From assembly GCF_039522365.1 (NCBI RefSeq), contig NZ_BAAADJ010000064.1, positions 186,001 to 250,000 of the forward strand: a stretch of 64,000 nucleotides of DNA, read 5' to 3'. The translations under genes were made by a program, and so were the position numbers. Source of the DNA: Bacillus carboniphilus. Its GTDB lineage: Bacteria > Bacillota > Bacilli > Bacillales > JC228. How positions within the stretch are numbered: the first letter of the stretch is position 1; every line of letters begins with the position of its first letter. This document shows positions 9,696-19,846 of the stretch, piece by piece. The notes beneath the pieces were generated by a model that searched no databases, had not been told where the DNA came from, and saw only the letters and a list, made by a program, of their open reading frames with translations.

Positions 9696-10650
9696 GTGGT
9701 ACAAGAAAAAGTTATTATTGTTGGTGGCGGTCCCTGTGGAATATCAGCTGCTCTGGCATTAAAAGATAAAGGTTTTGACCCTCTCATTATAGAAAAGGGG
9801 AATATTGTAAACGCAATTTATCATTATCCCACACACCAAACATTTTTTTCCTCAAGTGAAAAACTTGAAATTGGTGAGGTGCCTTTTATCATTGAGGGAC
9901 ATAAGCCTAAAAGAAATCAGGCATTAGCGTACTATAGAGAAGTTGTAAAAAGAAAAAAGCCAAGAATTCACACGTTTGAGAAAGTCGAAGAGGTTAAAAA
10001 AGAAGGTTCTTCTTTTAAAGTGAGAACAGATAAAGCCCTTTATGATTCCCAGTATGTCATTATTGCAACGGGCTATTATGATCATCCCAATTATATGAAC
10101 ATTCCAGGAGAGGAACTGTCTAAAGTATTTCATTACTTTAAGGAAGCTCATCCCTACTTTGATACGGACGTAGCGGTTATTGGTGGAAAAAACTCAAGTG
10201 TGGATGCCAGTCTGGAACTTGTAAAAGCTGGCGCAAGGGTTACGGTCCTATACCGTGGAAGTGAATACTCCCCAAGTATCAAACCTTGGATCCTTCCTGA
10301 ATTTGAAGCACAAGTGAGAAATGGCGTTATTAAAATGGAGTTTAATGCATTTGTACAAAAAATAACAGACAACTCTATATAAGGTTCATGACAAGACAAT
10401 GGAAATAAAAAATGATTTTGTATTTGCGATGACGGGTTATCATCCCGATCATGATTTCTTAACAAAAATGGGGGTAACCATCGATCCAAGTACTGGTAGA
10501 CCTACTTACAATGAGGAAACCATGGAAACGAATGTCCCCGGAGTATTTATCGCTGGCGTTATAGCAGCTGGAAATAACGCAAATGAAATTTTCATTGAAA
10601 ATGGAAGGCACCACGGTGCTCCAATTGCAGAGGCAATTGCAAACCGCTAA
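9696..10650 (+). pseudogene. ypdA: YpdA bacilliredoxin reductase, broken by a frameshift
   Basis: Two adjacent frames together encode a YpdA-type FAD/NADPH pyridine nucleotide-disulfide oxidoreductase, the reductase of the bacillithiol/bacilliredoxin system. The first (GTG at 9696 to TAA at 10382, 228 aa) carries the FAD site VGGGPCG, the ATGYYDHP segment and the NADPH site VIGGKNSSVDAS. The second frame reads TLYKVHDKTMEIKNDF and continues into AMTGYHPDHDF and the C-terminal FAD contacts. The shift is +1 and lies between about 10366 and 10381. The joined length, about 318 aa, matches the family (about 324), so only one event is needed. It is either a true pseudogene or a sequencing error. 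Confidence 0.8.
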
Positions 10651-10687
10651 TGGGACAAGGGGACAGGAACCTTGTCCCATTTTCTTT
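10649..10687. terminator. Bidirectional terminator between ypdA and asparaginase
   Basis: AATGGGACAAGG and CCTTGTCCCATT make a 12-bp perfect stem, with T-rich sequence on the + side. It lies between two converging genes. Confidence 0.75.
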
Positions 10688-10689
10688 AG

Positions 10690-11673
10690 TTATAAAAATG
10701 GATGGAATATGCTTTCTAACTGATCATTTCGGATGCTGGAATCTTCTAAAGCTACTTGAAGCTTGACTCTTGCTTTTTGTCCATTTAGCCCATTAGCAAA
10801 AATAACTCCTAAATCCTTGAGCTGTTTCCCTCCGCCTTCATATCCATAAATGCCTTCTGCCGTACCATTAAAACACCTGGAAACCACGACAATGGGAACA
10901 TTCTTAGAAAGTAAATGTTTCACTCCATCTACCGCTAGCGGAGGAATGTTTCCTTGTCCTAATGCTTCAAGTACGAGTCCATCGTACTTAGCTTCAGCTA
11001 AAGAATAAAGAAGGGTAGAATCAAAACCAGCATGCACTTTTAGCAAGGCTACTTTTTTCGTTACCTTATCAATCTGAAATGCCTCTCTAAAATTAGGCGT
11101 ATGATGAAAAAACACACCGCGTTTTGAAACAATTCCAATGGGTCCATATTGTGGACTTTGGAACGTAGACACATTGGAGGCATGGGTTTTTGTCACATTA
11201 AAAGCGGAATGGATTTCATCATTTAGTACAACGAGTACTCCTTTTTTCCTCGCAGACTCACAAGAAGCTGTCCGAATGGCTGAAACTAAGTTGTAAAGCC
11301 CGTCCGATCCAATTTCATTACTAGATCTCATAGCACCGGTTAAAACAATGGGAATGTCCGTCTGAATAGTTAAGTCTAAAAAGTAGGCTGTTTCCTCTAA
11401 TGTATCAGTTCCATGAGTAATAACAATTCCGTCAATCGGCTGAGATTGTATAGTCTCTTCGATGATCTGTTTTAGGATTAGCATTTCCTGAAGGGTAATG
11501 TGGGGTGAAGGAAGTTGAAAGGGCTCCTTCACTATAAAATTAGCTAAATCCTCGAGTAATTGTCCTTGTGCTATTAAGGGGTTTTCTCCACCTTGAATAA
11601 CCGTTCCGCTTTGAACATCCTCCTTCATAGAGATTGTGCCACCGGTATGAATTAATAGGATATTTTTTTTCAT
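10690..11673 (-). CDS. ansA: L-asparaginase, type I-like
   Basis: A 327-residue asparaginase converting asparagine to aspartate and ammonium. Both catalytic signatures are present: HTGGTIS near residue 9, with the nucleophilic threonine, and ITHGTDTLEETA near 85, with the second T-D pair. There is no signal peptide, so it is cytoplasmic. It is a single gene, without the ansB and ansR neighbours of the B. subtilis ans locus; the gene next to ypdA suggests a different arrangement from B. subtilis. The symbol is by family, not by synteny. Confidence 0.85.
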   Translation of the reverse strand: MKKNILLIHTGGTISMKEDVQSGTVIQGGENPLIAQGQLLEDLANFIVKEPFQLPSPHITLQEMLILKQIIEETIQSQPIDGIVITHGTDTLEETAYFLDLTIQTDIPIVLTGAMRSSNEIGSDGLYNLVSAIRTASCESARKKGVLVVLNDEIHSAFNVTKTHASNVSTFQSPQYGPIGIVSKRGVFFHHTPNFREAFQIDKVTKKVALLKVHAGFDSTLLYSLAEAKYDGLVLEALGQGNIPPLAVDGVKHLLSKNVPIVVVSRCFNGTAEGIYGYEGGGKQLKDLGVIFANGLNGQKARVKLQVALEDSSIRNDQLESIFHPFL

Positions 11674-11785
11674 ATAAAAGCTCCACTCCTAGGTTGTAAT
11701 TTCTAAGGTCTGGAAAAAATCAATTGTTTTCATGCCACTATTTCCATGATACGATTAAATAAAACAAGTGAAAAGGGGTCAACCT

Positions 11786-12460
11786 ATGTTGGTCATTATG
11801 TCAGCTGGGATTGCACCTGGATTGGCATTACTAAGCTACTTTTATTTAAAAGATGAATACGATTCAGAACCAATACATCTAGTTTTCCGAACGTTTCTTT
11901 TTGGTGCTTTATTAGTTTTTCCAATTATGTTTGTCCAGTACGTACTATCTGTTGAAGGTATTTTTGTAGCACCCTGGTCAAAAGCCTTTATATCCACTGC
12001 AATGCTTGAAGAGTTCTTTAAGTGGTTTATATTATATTATACCATTTATCTATACAGTGATTTCGATGAACCTTACGACGGTATTGTGTATGGAACAAGT
12101 GTGTCTTTAGGATTTGCAACTGCTGAAAATATTCTATACCTTATTGGTCATGGTGTGGAGTATGCCATTGGAAGAGCTTTACTTCCTGTTTCCAGTCATG
12201 CATTATTTGGGGTGTTAATGGGTTACTACTTAGGAAAAGGTAAATTTTCTACTGAAGGAAAGCGTCCATTATACATTTTTTACGCACTTTGTATTCCCCT
12301 ATTGCTACATGGGTCTTATGACCTTATCCTTCTTACCTCTGACCAGTGGATAATTTGGATGGTTCCATTCATGATTTTCTTATGGTGGCTAGGACTAAGG
12401 AAAGTAAAAAATGCAAAGAAGCTAACGGAAGTCCATGTATATGAGCGTAGTATTTCATAA
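11786..12460 (+). CDS. prsW: Intramembrane site-1 protease PrsW
   Basis: A 224-residue polytopic membrane protein that closely resembles B. subtilis Prs[21 protein letters not shown] at the N-terminus, the glutamates of MLEEFFKWF, the [11 protein letters not shown] loop, [15 protein letters not shown], and histidines in SSHALFGV and LLHGSYD that could bind metal. In B. subtilis it makes the first cut in anti-sigma factor RsiW, releasing sigma-W. The ATG with AGGGGT 7 nt upstream matches the B. subtilis start; an upstream in-frame GTG is less likely. Confidence 0.92.
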   Translation: MLVIMSAGIAPGLALLSYFYLKDEYDSEPIHLVFRTFLFGALLVFPIMFVQYVLSVEGIFVAPWSKAFISTAMLEEFFKWFILYYTIYLYSDFDEPYDGIVYGTSVSLGFATAENILYLIGHGVEYAIGRALLPVSSHALFGVLMGYYLGKGKFSTEGKRPLYIFYALCIPLLLHGSYDLILLTSDQWIIWMVPFMIFLWWLGLRKVKNAKKLTEVHVYERSIS

Positions 12461-12496
12461 ACCTTTTTTGTCTATCGAGGCAAAAAGGGTTTTTTT
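12459..12496 (+). terminator. Intrinsic terminator after prsW
   Basis: AAACCTTTTTTG pairs with CAAAAAGGGTTT around a 10-nt loop, then a T run. Confidence 0.8.
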
Positions 12497-12605
12497 GTTT
12501 CTCCTAACGAGTCATCTTTTTAGGAAGTTGAAATCAATTGCATAAAAAGTGAGGTTCTACAAAAAATAGGATTATTGCTAAACCATTACAACGGAGGGAA
12601 AATGC

Positions 12606-13514
12606 ATGAAGCGATCTTTAATAGTTGTAAAAATTATAGCGATTTTCCTGATTTGTATAAGCTCTTTTTATTCTTACACAGGAGAAAACAATGTAAGAGC
12701 TTTTTCCAACCAGGTAATCCAACATGGGGCGGTCGGTGAAGATGTAATTGAATTGCAAGCTAGATTGCAATACTTAGGATTTTATAACGGAAAAATTGAT
12801 GGAGTTTTTGGATGGGGCACCTATTGGGCACTTCGTAATTTCCAATACGAGTTTGGTATGAAAGTGGATGGTCTTGCCGGGCAAGAAACGAAGGCTAAAC
12901 TAGCAAAAGCATCCCAATACAATGAGGAATATGTAAAAAGAAACATAAACCAAGGCAATAAATTCACACATTATGGAAAAACGCCTTTAGAACAGCAACA
13001 AAAACCATCAGGAAATAAAGGTGGCGGTAAAGCACCAGCACCTGGCACCAATCAAGGTGGTGGAAAAGCGACCGGTACTAATCAAGGTGGAGGAGGAAAC
13101 AATCCGCCTGCTCAAACAACCCCTGATAAACCGACTGCTGCTAATACACCAGCTGGATTTTCTCAAAATGATATCCAATTGATGGCTAACGCAGTCTATG
13201 GTGAGGCTAGAGGAGAACCATATGAAGGGCAAGTGGCAGTTGCTGCTGTCATCTTGAATCGTGTTGAGAGTCCAACATTTCCAAATACAGTATCTGGTGT
13301 TATTTTCGAGCCTCTTGCTTTTACTGCGGTCGCGGATGGTCAGATTTGGCTCACTCCTAACGAACGTGCAAAAGAAGCTGTTCTTGATGCTATTAACGGA
13401 TGGGATCCGACTGGAAATGCTATTTATTACTTCAATCCGGATACAGCAACAAGTTCTTGGATTTGGGGAAGACCGCAAATTAAACGAATAGGCAAGCATA
13501 TATTCTGTAAATGA
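12606..13514 (+). CDS. sleB: Spore cortex-lytic enzyme SleB
   Basis: A 302-residue exported protein: signal peptide (about residues 1-33), a PG_binding_1 domain (GAVGEDVIELQARLQYLGFY, about 38-100), a low-complexity G/P/N linker (about 128-185) with two near-identical TNQGGGKA-type repeats, and the Hydrolase_2 catalytic domain (NAVYGEARGEPYEGQVAVAAV, with the catalytic Glu). It is a germination-specific lytic transglycosylase acting on cortex muramic-lactam peptidoglycan. It is 9 nt from ypeB, whose product it needs for spore localisation. Confidence 0.95.
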   Translation: MKRSLIVVKIIAIFLICISSFYSYTGENNVRAFSNQVIQHGAVGEDVIELQARLQYLGFYNGKIDGVFGWGTYWALRNFQYEFGMKVDGLAGQETKAKLAKASQYNEEYVKRNINQGNKFTHYGKTPLEQQQKPSGNKGGGKAPAPGTNQGGGKATGTNQGGGGNNPPAQTTPDKPTAANTPAGFSQNDIQLMANAVYGEARGEPYEGQVAVAAVILNRVESPTFPNTVSGVIFEPLAFTAVADGQIWLTPNERAKEAVLDAINGWDPTGNAIYYFNPDTATSSWIWGRPQIKRIGKHIFCK

Positions 13515-13523
13515 GGTGATTGG

Positions 13524-14864
13524 ATGATTCGTGGAATACTAATAGGGGTCTTATCAGTCGCAGTCGTTGGAACAGCCTATTGGGGCTACCAAGAGCATCA
13601 AGAAAAAAATGCGATTTTAGTGAATGCAGAAAATAACTATCAAAGAGCCTTTCATGAACTTACCTATAATATAGATTTGTTGCATGATAAAATCGGGACC
13701 ACACTGGCTATGAATAGTAGAGAATCCATTTCCCCAGCACTGGCTGATGTGTGGAGAGTGACATCTGAAGCTCAAAACGAAGTGGGGCAATTGCCACTAA
13801 CACTGCTACCATTTAACAAAACGGAAGAATTCCTATCTAAAATTGGTGATTTCAGCTATAAGACAGCTGTAAGGGATTTAGAAAAGGAACCTCTGTCAGA
13901 AGAGGAGTATAAGAACTTACAAAGCTTATATGGGCAAGCTGAGGAAATTCAAAATGAATTAAGAAAAGTTCAACACATGGTACTAGAGAACAACTTACGC
14001 TGGATGGATGTAGAATTGGTTTTAGCTGGTGGAAAAGAGCCTGCAGATAACACAATCATTGACGGGTTTAAAACAGTTGAGAAAAAGGTAGAAGGATATT
14101 CGGAAACTGGATTCGCAGAGACTACCGATTCAGAATCTGCGGTTAACGATTACTCCCACTTAAAAGGGAAAGAGATTACAGAAGAAGAAGCTCTACAAAT
14201 TGCAAAGAAATTTATTAACATTACAAATAAAAATGAAGTAAAAGTTACGGAAAATGGAGAAGGTTCCTCTTATGGTTTTTACTCCGTTACTGTACGTAAT
14301 GGTAATAATCAAGCAAACCTTGATTTAACTAAAAAGGGTGGACACCCACTTTATCTTATTCAGCATCGGGACGTGAAGAATGCAAAAATCAGCCTAAATG
14401 ATGGATTCAATAAGGCTGCTCAATTTTTGAAAAAGCACGGATTTGAAAATATGACATTGTTTGAAAGTGCCCAATATGATAATACGGGTGTCTATCTGTT
14501 CGTTTCTGAACAAGATGGAGTAAGAATCTATCCAGATTCAGTGCGCATAAAGGTTGGGTTAGATGATGGCGAGGTTCTTGCATTTTCTGCTGAAGACTAC
14601 TTAAGCTTTCATCAAAAAAGGGACATCCCAGAGCCAACATTATCTACTGAGGAGGCAAAATCAAAGCTTAATCCAAACTTAAAGGTGATGGAGCAAAACG
14701 TTGCTCTCATCATCAACGAAGTGAAAGAAGAAGTTTTATGTTACGAGTTTCTAGGTACTATAAACAATGATACGTACCGGATTTACATCAATGCAGAGAA
14801 TGGTTTTGAAGAAAAAGTTGAAAAGCTTAAAAATGCTGAACCGATATATGAAGATGTTGTATAA
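13524..14864 (+). CDS. ypeB: Germination protein YpeB (SleB partner)
   Basis: A 446-residue protein with an N-terminal membrane anchor (GILIGVLSVAVVGTAYWGY), an unknown helical domain, and PepSY-type repeats in the C-terminal half (for example ITEEEALQIAKKFI and LSTEEAKSKLN). Length is as in B. subtilis (about 450). YpeB and SleB stabilise each other in the dormant spore. Directly downstream of sleB with its own ribosome site GAGGTGA, and closed by a terminator, so sleB-ypeB is a two-gene operon, expected to be forespore-expressed (sigma-G) by analogy. Confidence 0.95.
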   Translation: MIRGILIGVLSVAVVGTAYWGYQEHQEKNAILVNAENNYQRAFHELTYNIDLLHDKIGTTLAMNSRESISPALADVWRVTSEAQNEVGQLPLTLLPFNKTEEFLSKIGDFSYKTAVRDLEKEPLSEEEYKNLQSLYGQAEEIQNELRKVQHMVLENNLRWMDVELVLAGGKEPADNTIIDGFKTVEKKVEGYSETGFAETTDSESAVNDYSHLKGKEITEEEALQIAKKFINITNKNEVKVTENGEGSSYGFYSVTVRNGNNQANLDLTKKGGHPLYLIQHRDVKNAKISLNDGFNKAAQFLKKHGFENMTLFESAQYDNTGVYLFVSEQDGVRIYPDSVRIKVGLDDGEVLAFSAEDYLSFHQKRDIPEPTLSTEEAKSKLNPNLKVMEQNVALIINEVKEEVLCYEFLGTINNDTYRIYINAENGFEEKVEKLKNAEPIYEDVV

Positions 14865-14867
14865 ACT

Positions 14868-14899
14868 AAACTGACAGTTTTTACTGTCAGTTTTTTTTT
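14868..14899 (+). terminator. Intrinsic terminator after ypeB
   Basis: Perfect 10-bp stem AAACTGACAG/CTGTCAGTTT, 6-nt loop, followed by T. Confidence 0.9.
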
Positions 14900-14999
14900 A
14901 GTAAAAAGTATTACCCTTAAAGATTTTATAATATAGAAAATTTTATGATTACATGTCATAATAAATATATAAATTAGGCTAAAAGCAGGTGTAGGAGCA

Positions 15000-15650
15000 T
15001 TGTTTAGGATTGGTAATCAACTTAGTATTGAACAGCTTAATGGACAAAATATAGAAGAATTTAAATGTACGATAATGGATTTTCAAGAAAACCAGGTTAT
15101 AGTAGATTATCCTATACATATGAACGGTTCGAAACGGTTTAGTTATGCTGTTCAGTCAATCTGTAAAGCAAGATATATCAACGATGCAGGTCAATTATAT
15201 TTATTTGACGTAACCATTACAGGTAGGAAGGTAGATCAAATCCCTGTAATCGTATTAAGTCATACAGGGGAAAAAGACTTTGAGAAATTTGAACAAAGGA
15301 AGTTTTTAAGAGTAAATACCCAGTTAGATGTGGCAATTCATCCAATTCAAAGGGAATTTCCTCCATTTACCACCATAACAAAAGATATAAGTGCTGGTGG
15401 AGCAGCTTTCTATGCCCCGAAAGATGACATGTTTTATAAGGGGATGAACATAGAATGTTGGTTTGTGTTACCAATGCAATCCGGTTACAATCAGTATTTA
15501 AAGCTTCAGAGTGAGGTTGTTTCAATCAATGATAATGAAAAGAAATCCAACCTTATTGCGGTCAGCTTTCAACAGCAAAGAGAAAACCATAAACAGCTAT
15601 TATTGCGATATTGCTTTGAGCGCCAACTAGTATTAAAAAATAAAAAATAA
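15000..15650 (+). CDS. ypfA: PilZ-domain c-di-GMP receptor, flagellar brake (YpfA/MotI)
   Basis: A 216-residue protein with an N-terminal YcgR-like domain and a C-terminal PilZ domain. The two c-di-GMP-binding motifs are present: RKFLR (R-x3-R, about residue 101) and DISAGGA (D-x-S-x2-G, about 130). In B. subtilis, YpfA/MotI binds c-di-GMP and disengages the MotA stator, slowing flagella. The start is TTG; GGAG is only 2 nt away, but AGGTG is 8 nt upstream, so the start is reasonable but not certain. Confidence 0.85.
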   Translation: MFRIGNQLSIEQLNGQNIEEFKCTIMDFQENQVIVDYPIHMNGSKRFSYAVQSICKARYINDAGQLYLFDVTITGRKVDQIPVIVLSHTGEKDFEKFEQRKFLRVNTQLDVAIHPIQREFPPFTTITKDISAGGAAFYAPKDDMFYKGMNIECWFVLPMQSGYNQYLKLQSEVVSINDNEKKSNLIAVSFQQQRENHKQLLLRYCFERQLVLKNKK

Positions 15651-15728
15651 ACGTTCCATCCATATAGTTTTGAATAAGTATAAATTCTTTTCCATTCTTC
15701 CTATACTATTGGTAACGGAGGAATGATT

Positions 15729-15908
15729 ATGAAACGTGGAGAAAGGATTATTATCAAGCTTGTCATCATACAAGCGATTGCACTTCTTTTTTTTCAAATA
15801 GTTTTTCATTATGCAGACATATTTCCTGAGCTTAAGAGACTTACTATGTATGAAGGGGTAAACAGTCAAAACTATACAAAAATAATCGAAACATTTAAAA
15901 TTCCTTAA
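15729..15908 (+). CDS. ypfB: YpfB-type small membrane protein (DUF5359)
   Basis: A 59-residue protein with one membrane helix (LVIIQAIALLFFQIVFHYA) and a short soluble tail containing the YEGVN segment typical of YpfB. GGAGGA sits 6 nt before the chosen ATG; an earlier ATG two codons upstream touches the ribosome site. It lies between ypfA and cmk as in B. subtilis. Function unknown. Confidence 0.75.
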   Translation: MKRGERIIIKLVIIQAIALLFFQIVFHYADIFPELKRLTMYEGVNSQNYTKIIETFKIP

Positions 15909-15932
15909 GCAGGTAAATACCTGCTTTCTTTT
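15907..15932 (+). terminator. Hairpin between ypfB and cmk, possible weak terminator
   Basis: AAGCAGGTA/TACCTGCTT short stem, then TTCTTTT. The T tract is interrupted, so read-through into cmk is likely. Confidence 0.45.
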
Positions 15933-15970
15933 ATGGTAAGATATAAAAAAAGATTTTATGAGGTGTACGT

Positions 15971-16654
15971 ATGACAAGCCGAAAAATTTCAATTGCAATC
16001 GATGGTCCAGCTGCGGCCGGAAAAAGTACTGTAGCTAAAAAAATAGCTGAAAAACTTTCCTTCTTATACATAGATACCGGTGCAATGTACCGAACTTTAA
16101 CATATAAAGCGCTCCAAGCCGATATAAATATAGAAGACGAAGCTGAACTTGTCCGTCTCTTAAATGAAACGGATATTGAATTGGTACCAGCAGTAGACGG
16201 CCAAAAGGTCATAATGGATGGACAAGATGTGTCCGATGAAATACGAGGGAACCAGGTAACCCGTAATGTATCAGCTGTTTCAAAACACAAAGGTGTTCGT
16301 GAAGAAATGGTTCGTAGACAACAAGAATTGGGCAACAAGGGTGGAGTTGTCATGGATGGGCGTGATATCGGCACCCATGTGTTACCAAATGCAGAGGTAA
16401 AGGTTTTCTTATTAGCTAGTGTAGAAGAACGAGCAAAAAGAAGACATGAGGAAAATATAAAGAAAAACATATCTTCTGATTTGGAATCACTTAAGGTCGA
16501 AATCGCCCATAGGGATAAGTTAGATTCAGAGCGGGAGGTAGCCCCTCTAAAGAAGGCAGATGATGCCATCGAATTAGACACGACTCATTTAACTATAGAT
16601 GAGGTTGTATCTGAAATACTAAAGCTAGTTAGAGAAAGGGTCGATTTTCTTTGA
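15971..16654 (+). CDS. cmk: Cytidylate kinase
   Basis: A 227-residue CMP/dCMP kinase that makes CDP and dCDP from ATP. The P-loop GPAAAGKST is near residue 12, the NMP-binding segment [13 protein letters not shown] near 36, and the [10 protein letters not shown] segment near 131. Length and order match the bacterial CMK family. The GAGGTG ribosome site is clear. Its TGA overlaps the TTG start of the acyltransferase gene, so the two are coupled. Confidence 0.95.
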   Translation: MTSRKISIAIDGPAAAGKSTVAKKIAEKLSFLYIDTGAMYRTLTYKALQADINIEDEAELVRLLNETDIELVPAVDGQKVIMDGQDVSDEIRGNQVTRNVSAVSKHKGVREEMVRRQQELGNKGGVVMDGRDIGTHVLPNAEVKVFLLASVEERAKRRHEENIKKNISSDLESLKVEIAHRDKLDSEREVAPLKKADDAIELDTTHLTIDEVVSEILKLVRERVDFL

Positions 16655-17247
16655 GCTTCTATCAATTTGCTAAAACTGTGGTAGCAACCCTGTTAAAACC
16701 CTCGTTTAGAATAAAAATAATAGGGAAGGAGAACTTTCCAAAGGATGGGGGAGTATTACTCTGTACCAATCATATTAACAACCTCGACCCTCCTGTAGTC
16801 GGAATTACTTGTCCCCGTCCGGTTTCCTTTATGGCCAAAGCAGAATTATTTGATGTTCCCATTCTCGGTAATATCGTTCGGAAAGTCCGCGCCTTTCCTG
16901 TAAAGCGTGGAATGAGTGATCGAGAGGCACTAAGAAATGGCCTAAAAATTTTAAAAGATGGACATGTCTTAGGTTTATTTCCTGAAGGAACACGAAGCAA
17001 AACAGGTGAATTAGGTAAAGGCTTAGCAGGTGCCGGCTTTTTTGCGATGAGAACCGATGCCAAAATAGTACCTTGTGCCATAATTGGAGACTACAAATTT
17101 CTTAGAAGAATAACAGTGATTTACGGCAAACCATTAAATTTTGAAGAAATGCGTGAGAAAAAAGCATCGGCCGAAGAAGCGACTGACTATATTATGCAAG
17201 GGATTAAAGAATTAATTGATTCCCATAATAATGGAAACATCACTTGA
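16651..17247 (+). CDS. 1-acyl-sn-glycerol-3-phosphate acyltransferase (PlsC family)
   Basis: A 198-residue acyltransferase of phospholipid synthesis. It has the NHINNLD (H-x4-D) catalytic motif near residue 39 and FPEGTRS near 110, plus the basic patch between them. It starts with TTG overlapping the cmk stop (TTGA). A cmk-plsC-ypfD order is common in Bacillaceae outside B. subtilis. It is predicted to make phosphatidic acid at the membrane; sequence does not tell whether it is the main PlsC. Confidence 0.88.
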   Translation: MSFYQFAKTVVATLLKPSFRIKIIGKENFPKDGGVLLCTNHINNLDPPVVGITCPRPVSFMAKAELFDVPILGNIVRKVRAFPVKRGMSDREALRNGLKILKDGHVLGLFPEGTRSKTGELGKGLAGAGFFAMRTDAKIVPCAIIGDYKFLRRITVIYGKPLNFEEMREKKASAEEATDYIMQGIKELIDSHNNGNIT

Positions 17248-17419
17248 CAAATAATAAAAATTGTTAGAAGTTATTGTAAAGGAAAAAATCTGAAAGTACT
17301 GATTTTTACTGATGAAGTCTCTTTTAGTCTATTAAAGCTCTAGTCGTTTTAGTATGTTTCATGATTAAACATATGATATATTTGATAATGTGGAGCAGTC
17401 AGGTTAAGGAGGAGTACAT

Positions 17420-18556
17420 ATGGTAGAAGACATGAATCAAGTGGATGTAAAAGTATTCGAAGTTGGAGAAATTGTGAAAGGTCAAGTAACTAAGGTAGAA
17501 GAAAAGCAAGTCATTGTTGACCTTGAAAATAGTAAGCTAGATGGAATTATTCCAATTAGTGAACTATCTAGTCTTCATGTAGAAAAAGCTAGTGATGTAG
17601 TATCGGAAGGGCAAGAGCTTACACTTGAAGTAATCAAGGTCGAAGAGGATGCTCTAATCCTTTCTAAACGCAAAGCAGAAGCTGTCCAAGCATGGAAAGA
17701 CTTACAAGTTGCTTTTGAAGCGGGAAACACGATTGAAGCAGAAATTAAAGAAGTAGTGAAAGGCGGACTTGTGGTAGATTTAGGAGTTCGTGGATTCGTA
17801 CCTGCTTCTTTAGTAGAAGATCGTTTTGTAGAAGACTTTTCTGACTATAAAGGAAAGACCTTAACTTTTAAAATTGTTGAATTAGACGTAGAAAAGAATC
17901 GTTTAATTCTTTCTCATCGTCATGTCCTTGAAGAAGAGAAGGGCAAATTAAGAAAACAAAGTTTAGAAAAAATTGAAAGTGGACAAGTTATGGAAGGAAC
18001 CGTCCAACGAATTACCGATTTCGGTGCATTCGTTGATATTGGTGGTGTGGATGGTCTTGTCCACGTTTCACAACTTGCTCACCAACATGTTGATAAACCA
18101 TCTGATGTGGTGGAAGTTGGTCAAACAGTAAAGGTTAAAGTACTTTCTGTTGATCGTGATAACGAAAGAATCTCACTATCCATTAAAGAAACTCAACCTG
18201 GACCTTGGTCTAATATCAATGAAAAAGCTCCTAGAGGAACAACTTTAACTGGAACAGTGAAAAGACTTGTTTCTTATGGTGCTTTCGTAGAGGTCTTCCC
18301 GGGAGTAGAGGGGCTTGTCCATATATCACAAATCTCTCACAAGCATATTGGAACTCCAGGAGAAGTACTTAAAGAAGGTCAAACTGTACAAGTAAAGGTT
18401 ATTGACGTGAATGAGCAAGAACAGCGTCTATCCTTAAGCATAAAAGAGTTGGAAGAAAAGGAAGAAGAAGTTAAAGACTACGAGCTTCCTGAAGAAAATA
18501 AAGGATTCCAACTTGGTGAAATGATTGGAGACAAACTAAAAGATCTAAAATCATAA
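17420..18556 (+). CDS. ypfD: S1-domain RNA-binding protein (YpfD, ribosomal protein S1 homologue)
   Basis: A 378-residue protein with four S1 RNA-binding domains, starting at about residues 14, 98, 184 and 269; the third and fourth share GxVxRxxxFGAFVxxxGVxGLVHxSQ-like cores. Length matches B. subtilis YpfD (about 382). Low-G+C bacteria have a shorter S1-like protein whose exact role in translation is uncertain. Strong AAGGAGGAG ribosome site. It is separated from the acyltransferase gene by 172 bp and probably has its own promoter. Confidence 0.92.
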   Translation: MVEDMNQVDVKVFEVGEIVKGQVTKVEEKQVIVDLENSKLDGIIPISELSSLHVEKASDVVSEGQELTLEVIKVEEDALILSKRKAEAVQAWKDLQVAFEAGNTIEAEIKEVVKGGLVVDLGVRGFVPASLVEDRFVEDFSDYKGKTLTFKIVELDVEKNRLILSHRHVLEEEKGKLRKQSLEKIESGQVMEGTVQRITDFGAFVDIGGVDGLVHVSQLAHQHVDKPSDVVEVGQTVKVKVLSVDRDNERISLSIKETQPGPWSNINEKAPRGTTLTGTVKRLVSYGAFVEVFPGVEGLVHISQISHKHIGTPGEVLKEGQTVQVKVIDVNEQEQRLSLSIKELEEKEEEVKDYELPEENKGFQLGEMIGDKLKDLKS

Positions 18557-18571
18557 TGAAATGGTGATGAC

Positions 18572-19630
18572 ATGAGTCGAACACAGCGCAAGCTAGAGCA
18601 CATTCAACTAGCATTATCAACAGGGCAATTGCGCTTAACAGGTTTAGATGATATACAAATTATTCATCAATCCTTGCCTGACTCATCATTATCTGATGTA
18701 TCTCTTCAAACCTTTCTAGGCGAACTTCTCTTAAGTTCGCCTATTTTTATAAACGCCATGACAGGTGGCGGTGGAAGAGAGACTCAGAAAATTAATGAAG
18801 AGTTAGCGATTGCTGCCAGAGAAACCGGCTTAGCCCTTGCAGTTGGCTCTCAAATGTCAGCGATTAAAAATCCAGAAGAGCGAAAGACATATGAAATCGT
18901 ACGGAAACTGCACCCAAATGGCGTTATTTTTGCGAATTTAGGTAGTGAGGCCACTCTAGAGCAAGCCCAACAAGCCGTTGAAATGTTAGAGGCAAATGCT
19001 ATCCAAATTCACATTAACGTAGTGCAGGAGTTAACAATGCCTGAGGGTGACCGATCTTTTAAAGGGGCTCTAGAAAGGATTCAAGCAATAGCAGAGTCTT
19101 TACCTGTTCCAGTTATTATCAAGGAAGTTGGATTTGGGATGGGGTTTGAAACGGTTCAAAAGTTAAACTATTCGGGTATCCTTGCTGTTGATATTGGAGG
19201 CTTTGGAGGAACAAACTTTGCAAAGATTGAAAACAGCAGAAGAAGTGAGGAATTCACGTTCTTTAATGAATGGGGTATTCCCACCAGTGTCTCTTTAGTC
19301 GAAGCTTGTGAAGCAGCAGATGGATTAGAGGTGCTAGCTTCCGGTGGGATTACGAATAGTCTAGATGTTGTTAAATGTCTTGTACTAGGTGCTCAAGCTG
19401 TGGGAATGGCAGGAACCTTTTTGAGGGTTTTAAAGGAAGATGGAATCGAAAAACTCATTGAGTCAATTGAACAAGTACATAAGGAAATTTCTTTTATGAT
19501 GACTGCACTTGGGTGTGAAAAAGTTTCTGAACTGCGAACGAAACCAGTTCTATTCACAGGCCAGACCCATCATTGGTTAAAGGAAAGAGGGGTTAACACC
19601 TCTTCTTATAGTCAAAGAGGTAGGGTGTAG
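18572..19630 (+). CDS. fni: Isopentenyl-diphosphate delta-isomerase, type 2
   Basis: A 352-residue FMN- and NADPH-dependent enzyme that interconverts IPP and DMAPP. Visible are INAMTGGGG (about residue 63), AVGSQMSA (about 92), INVVQELTMPEGDR with acidic metal-binding residues, VIIKEVGFGM, and the phosphate-binding ASGGI and GTF segments. It lies 15 nt behind ypfD. It supplies isoprenoid precursors used by HepS/HepT, also encoded in this window. Confidence 0.95.
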   Translation: MSRTQRKLEHIQLALSTGQLRLTGLDDIQIIHQSLPDSSLSDVSLQTFLGELLLSSPIFINAMTGGGGRETQKINEELAIAARETGLALAVGSQMSAIKNPEERKTYEIVRKLHPNGVIFANLGSEATLEQAQQAVEMLEANAIQIHINVVQELTMPEGDRSFKGALERIQAIAESLPVPVIIKEVGFGMGFETVQKLNYSGILAVDIGGFGGTNFAKIENSRRSEEFTFFNEWGIPTSVSLVEACEAADGLEVLASGGITNSLDVVKCLVLGAQAVGMAGTFLRVLKEDGIEKLIESIEQVHKEISFMMTALGCEKVSELRTKPVLFTGQTHHWLKERGVNTSSYSQRGRV

Positions 19631-19639
19631 GTTGATATC

Positions 19640-19677
19640 GGTAACCTTAGTGATTAAGGTTGCCTATTTTTTTTTTG
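19640..19677 (+). terminator. Intrinsic terminator after fni
   Basis: GGTAACCTTA pairs with TAAGGTTGCC around a 5-nt loop, followed by ten T. Confidence 0.88.
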
Positions 19678-19846
19678 TAAAATAACTGTTTGGAGTTACT
19701 TTTTAATGTAAATGAGGTTTTTATAATAGGCATTTAGTAAAATGTTTGTTTAGTGTCCTTGAAAGCCTGAATTTTATGGGTTTACTGGGAGTTCCTGGGG
19801 GTGTGAGGCATAAAAGTGATTATATAGTGATTCAATGTGGTGACGA

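Noticed and set aside
13008-13499. 163-codon minus-strand frame opposite sleB
   Set aside because: It mirrors the sleB catalytic region and has no start signals.
15931-16581. 216-codon minus-strand frame opposite cmk
   Set aside because: Serine-rich antisense shadow of a firm gene.
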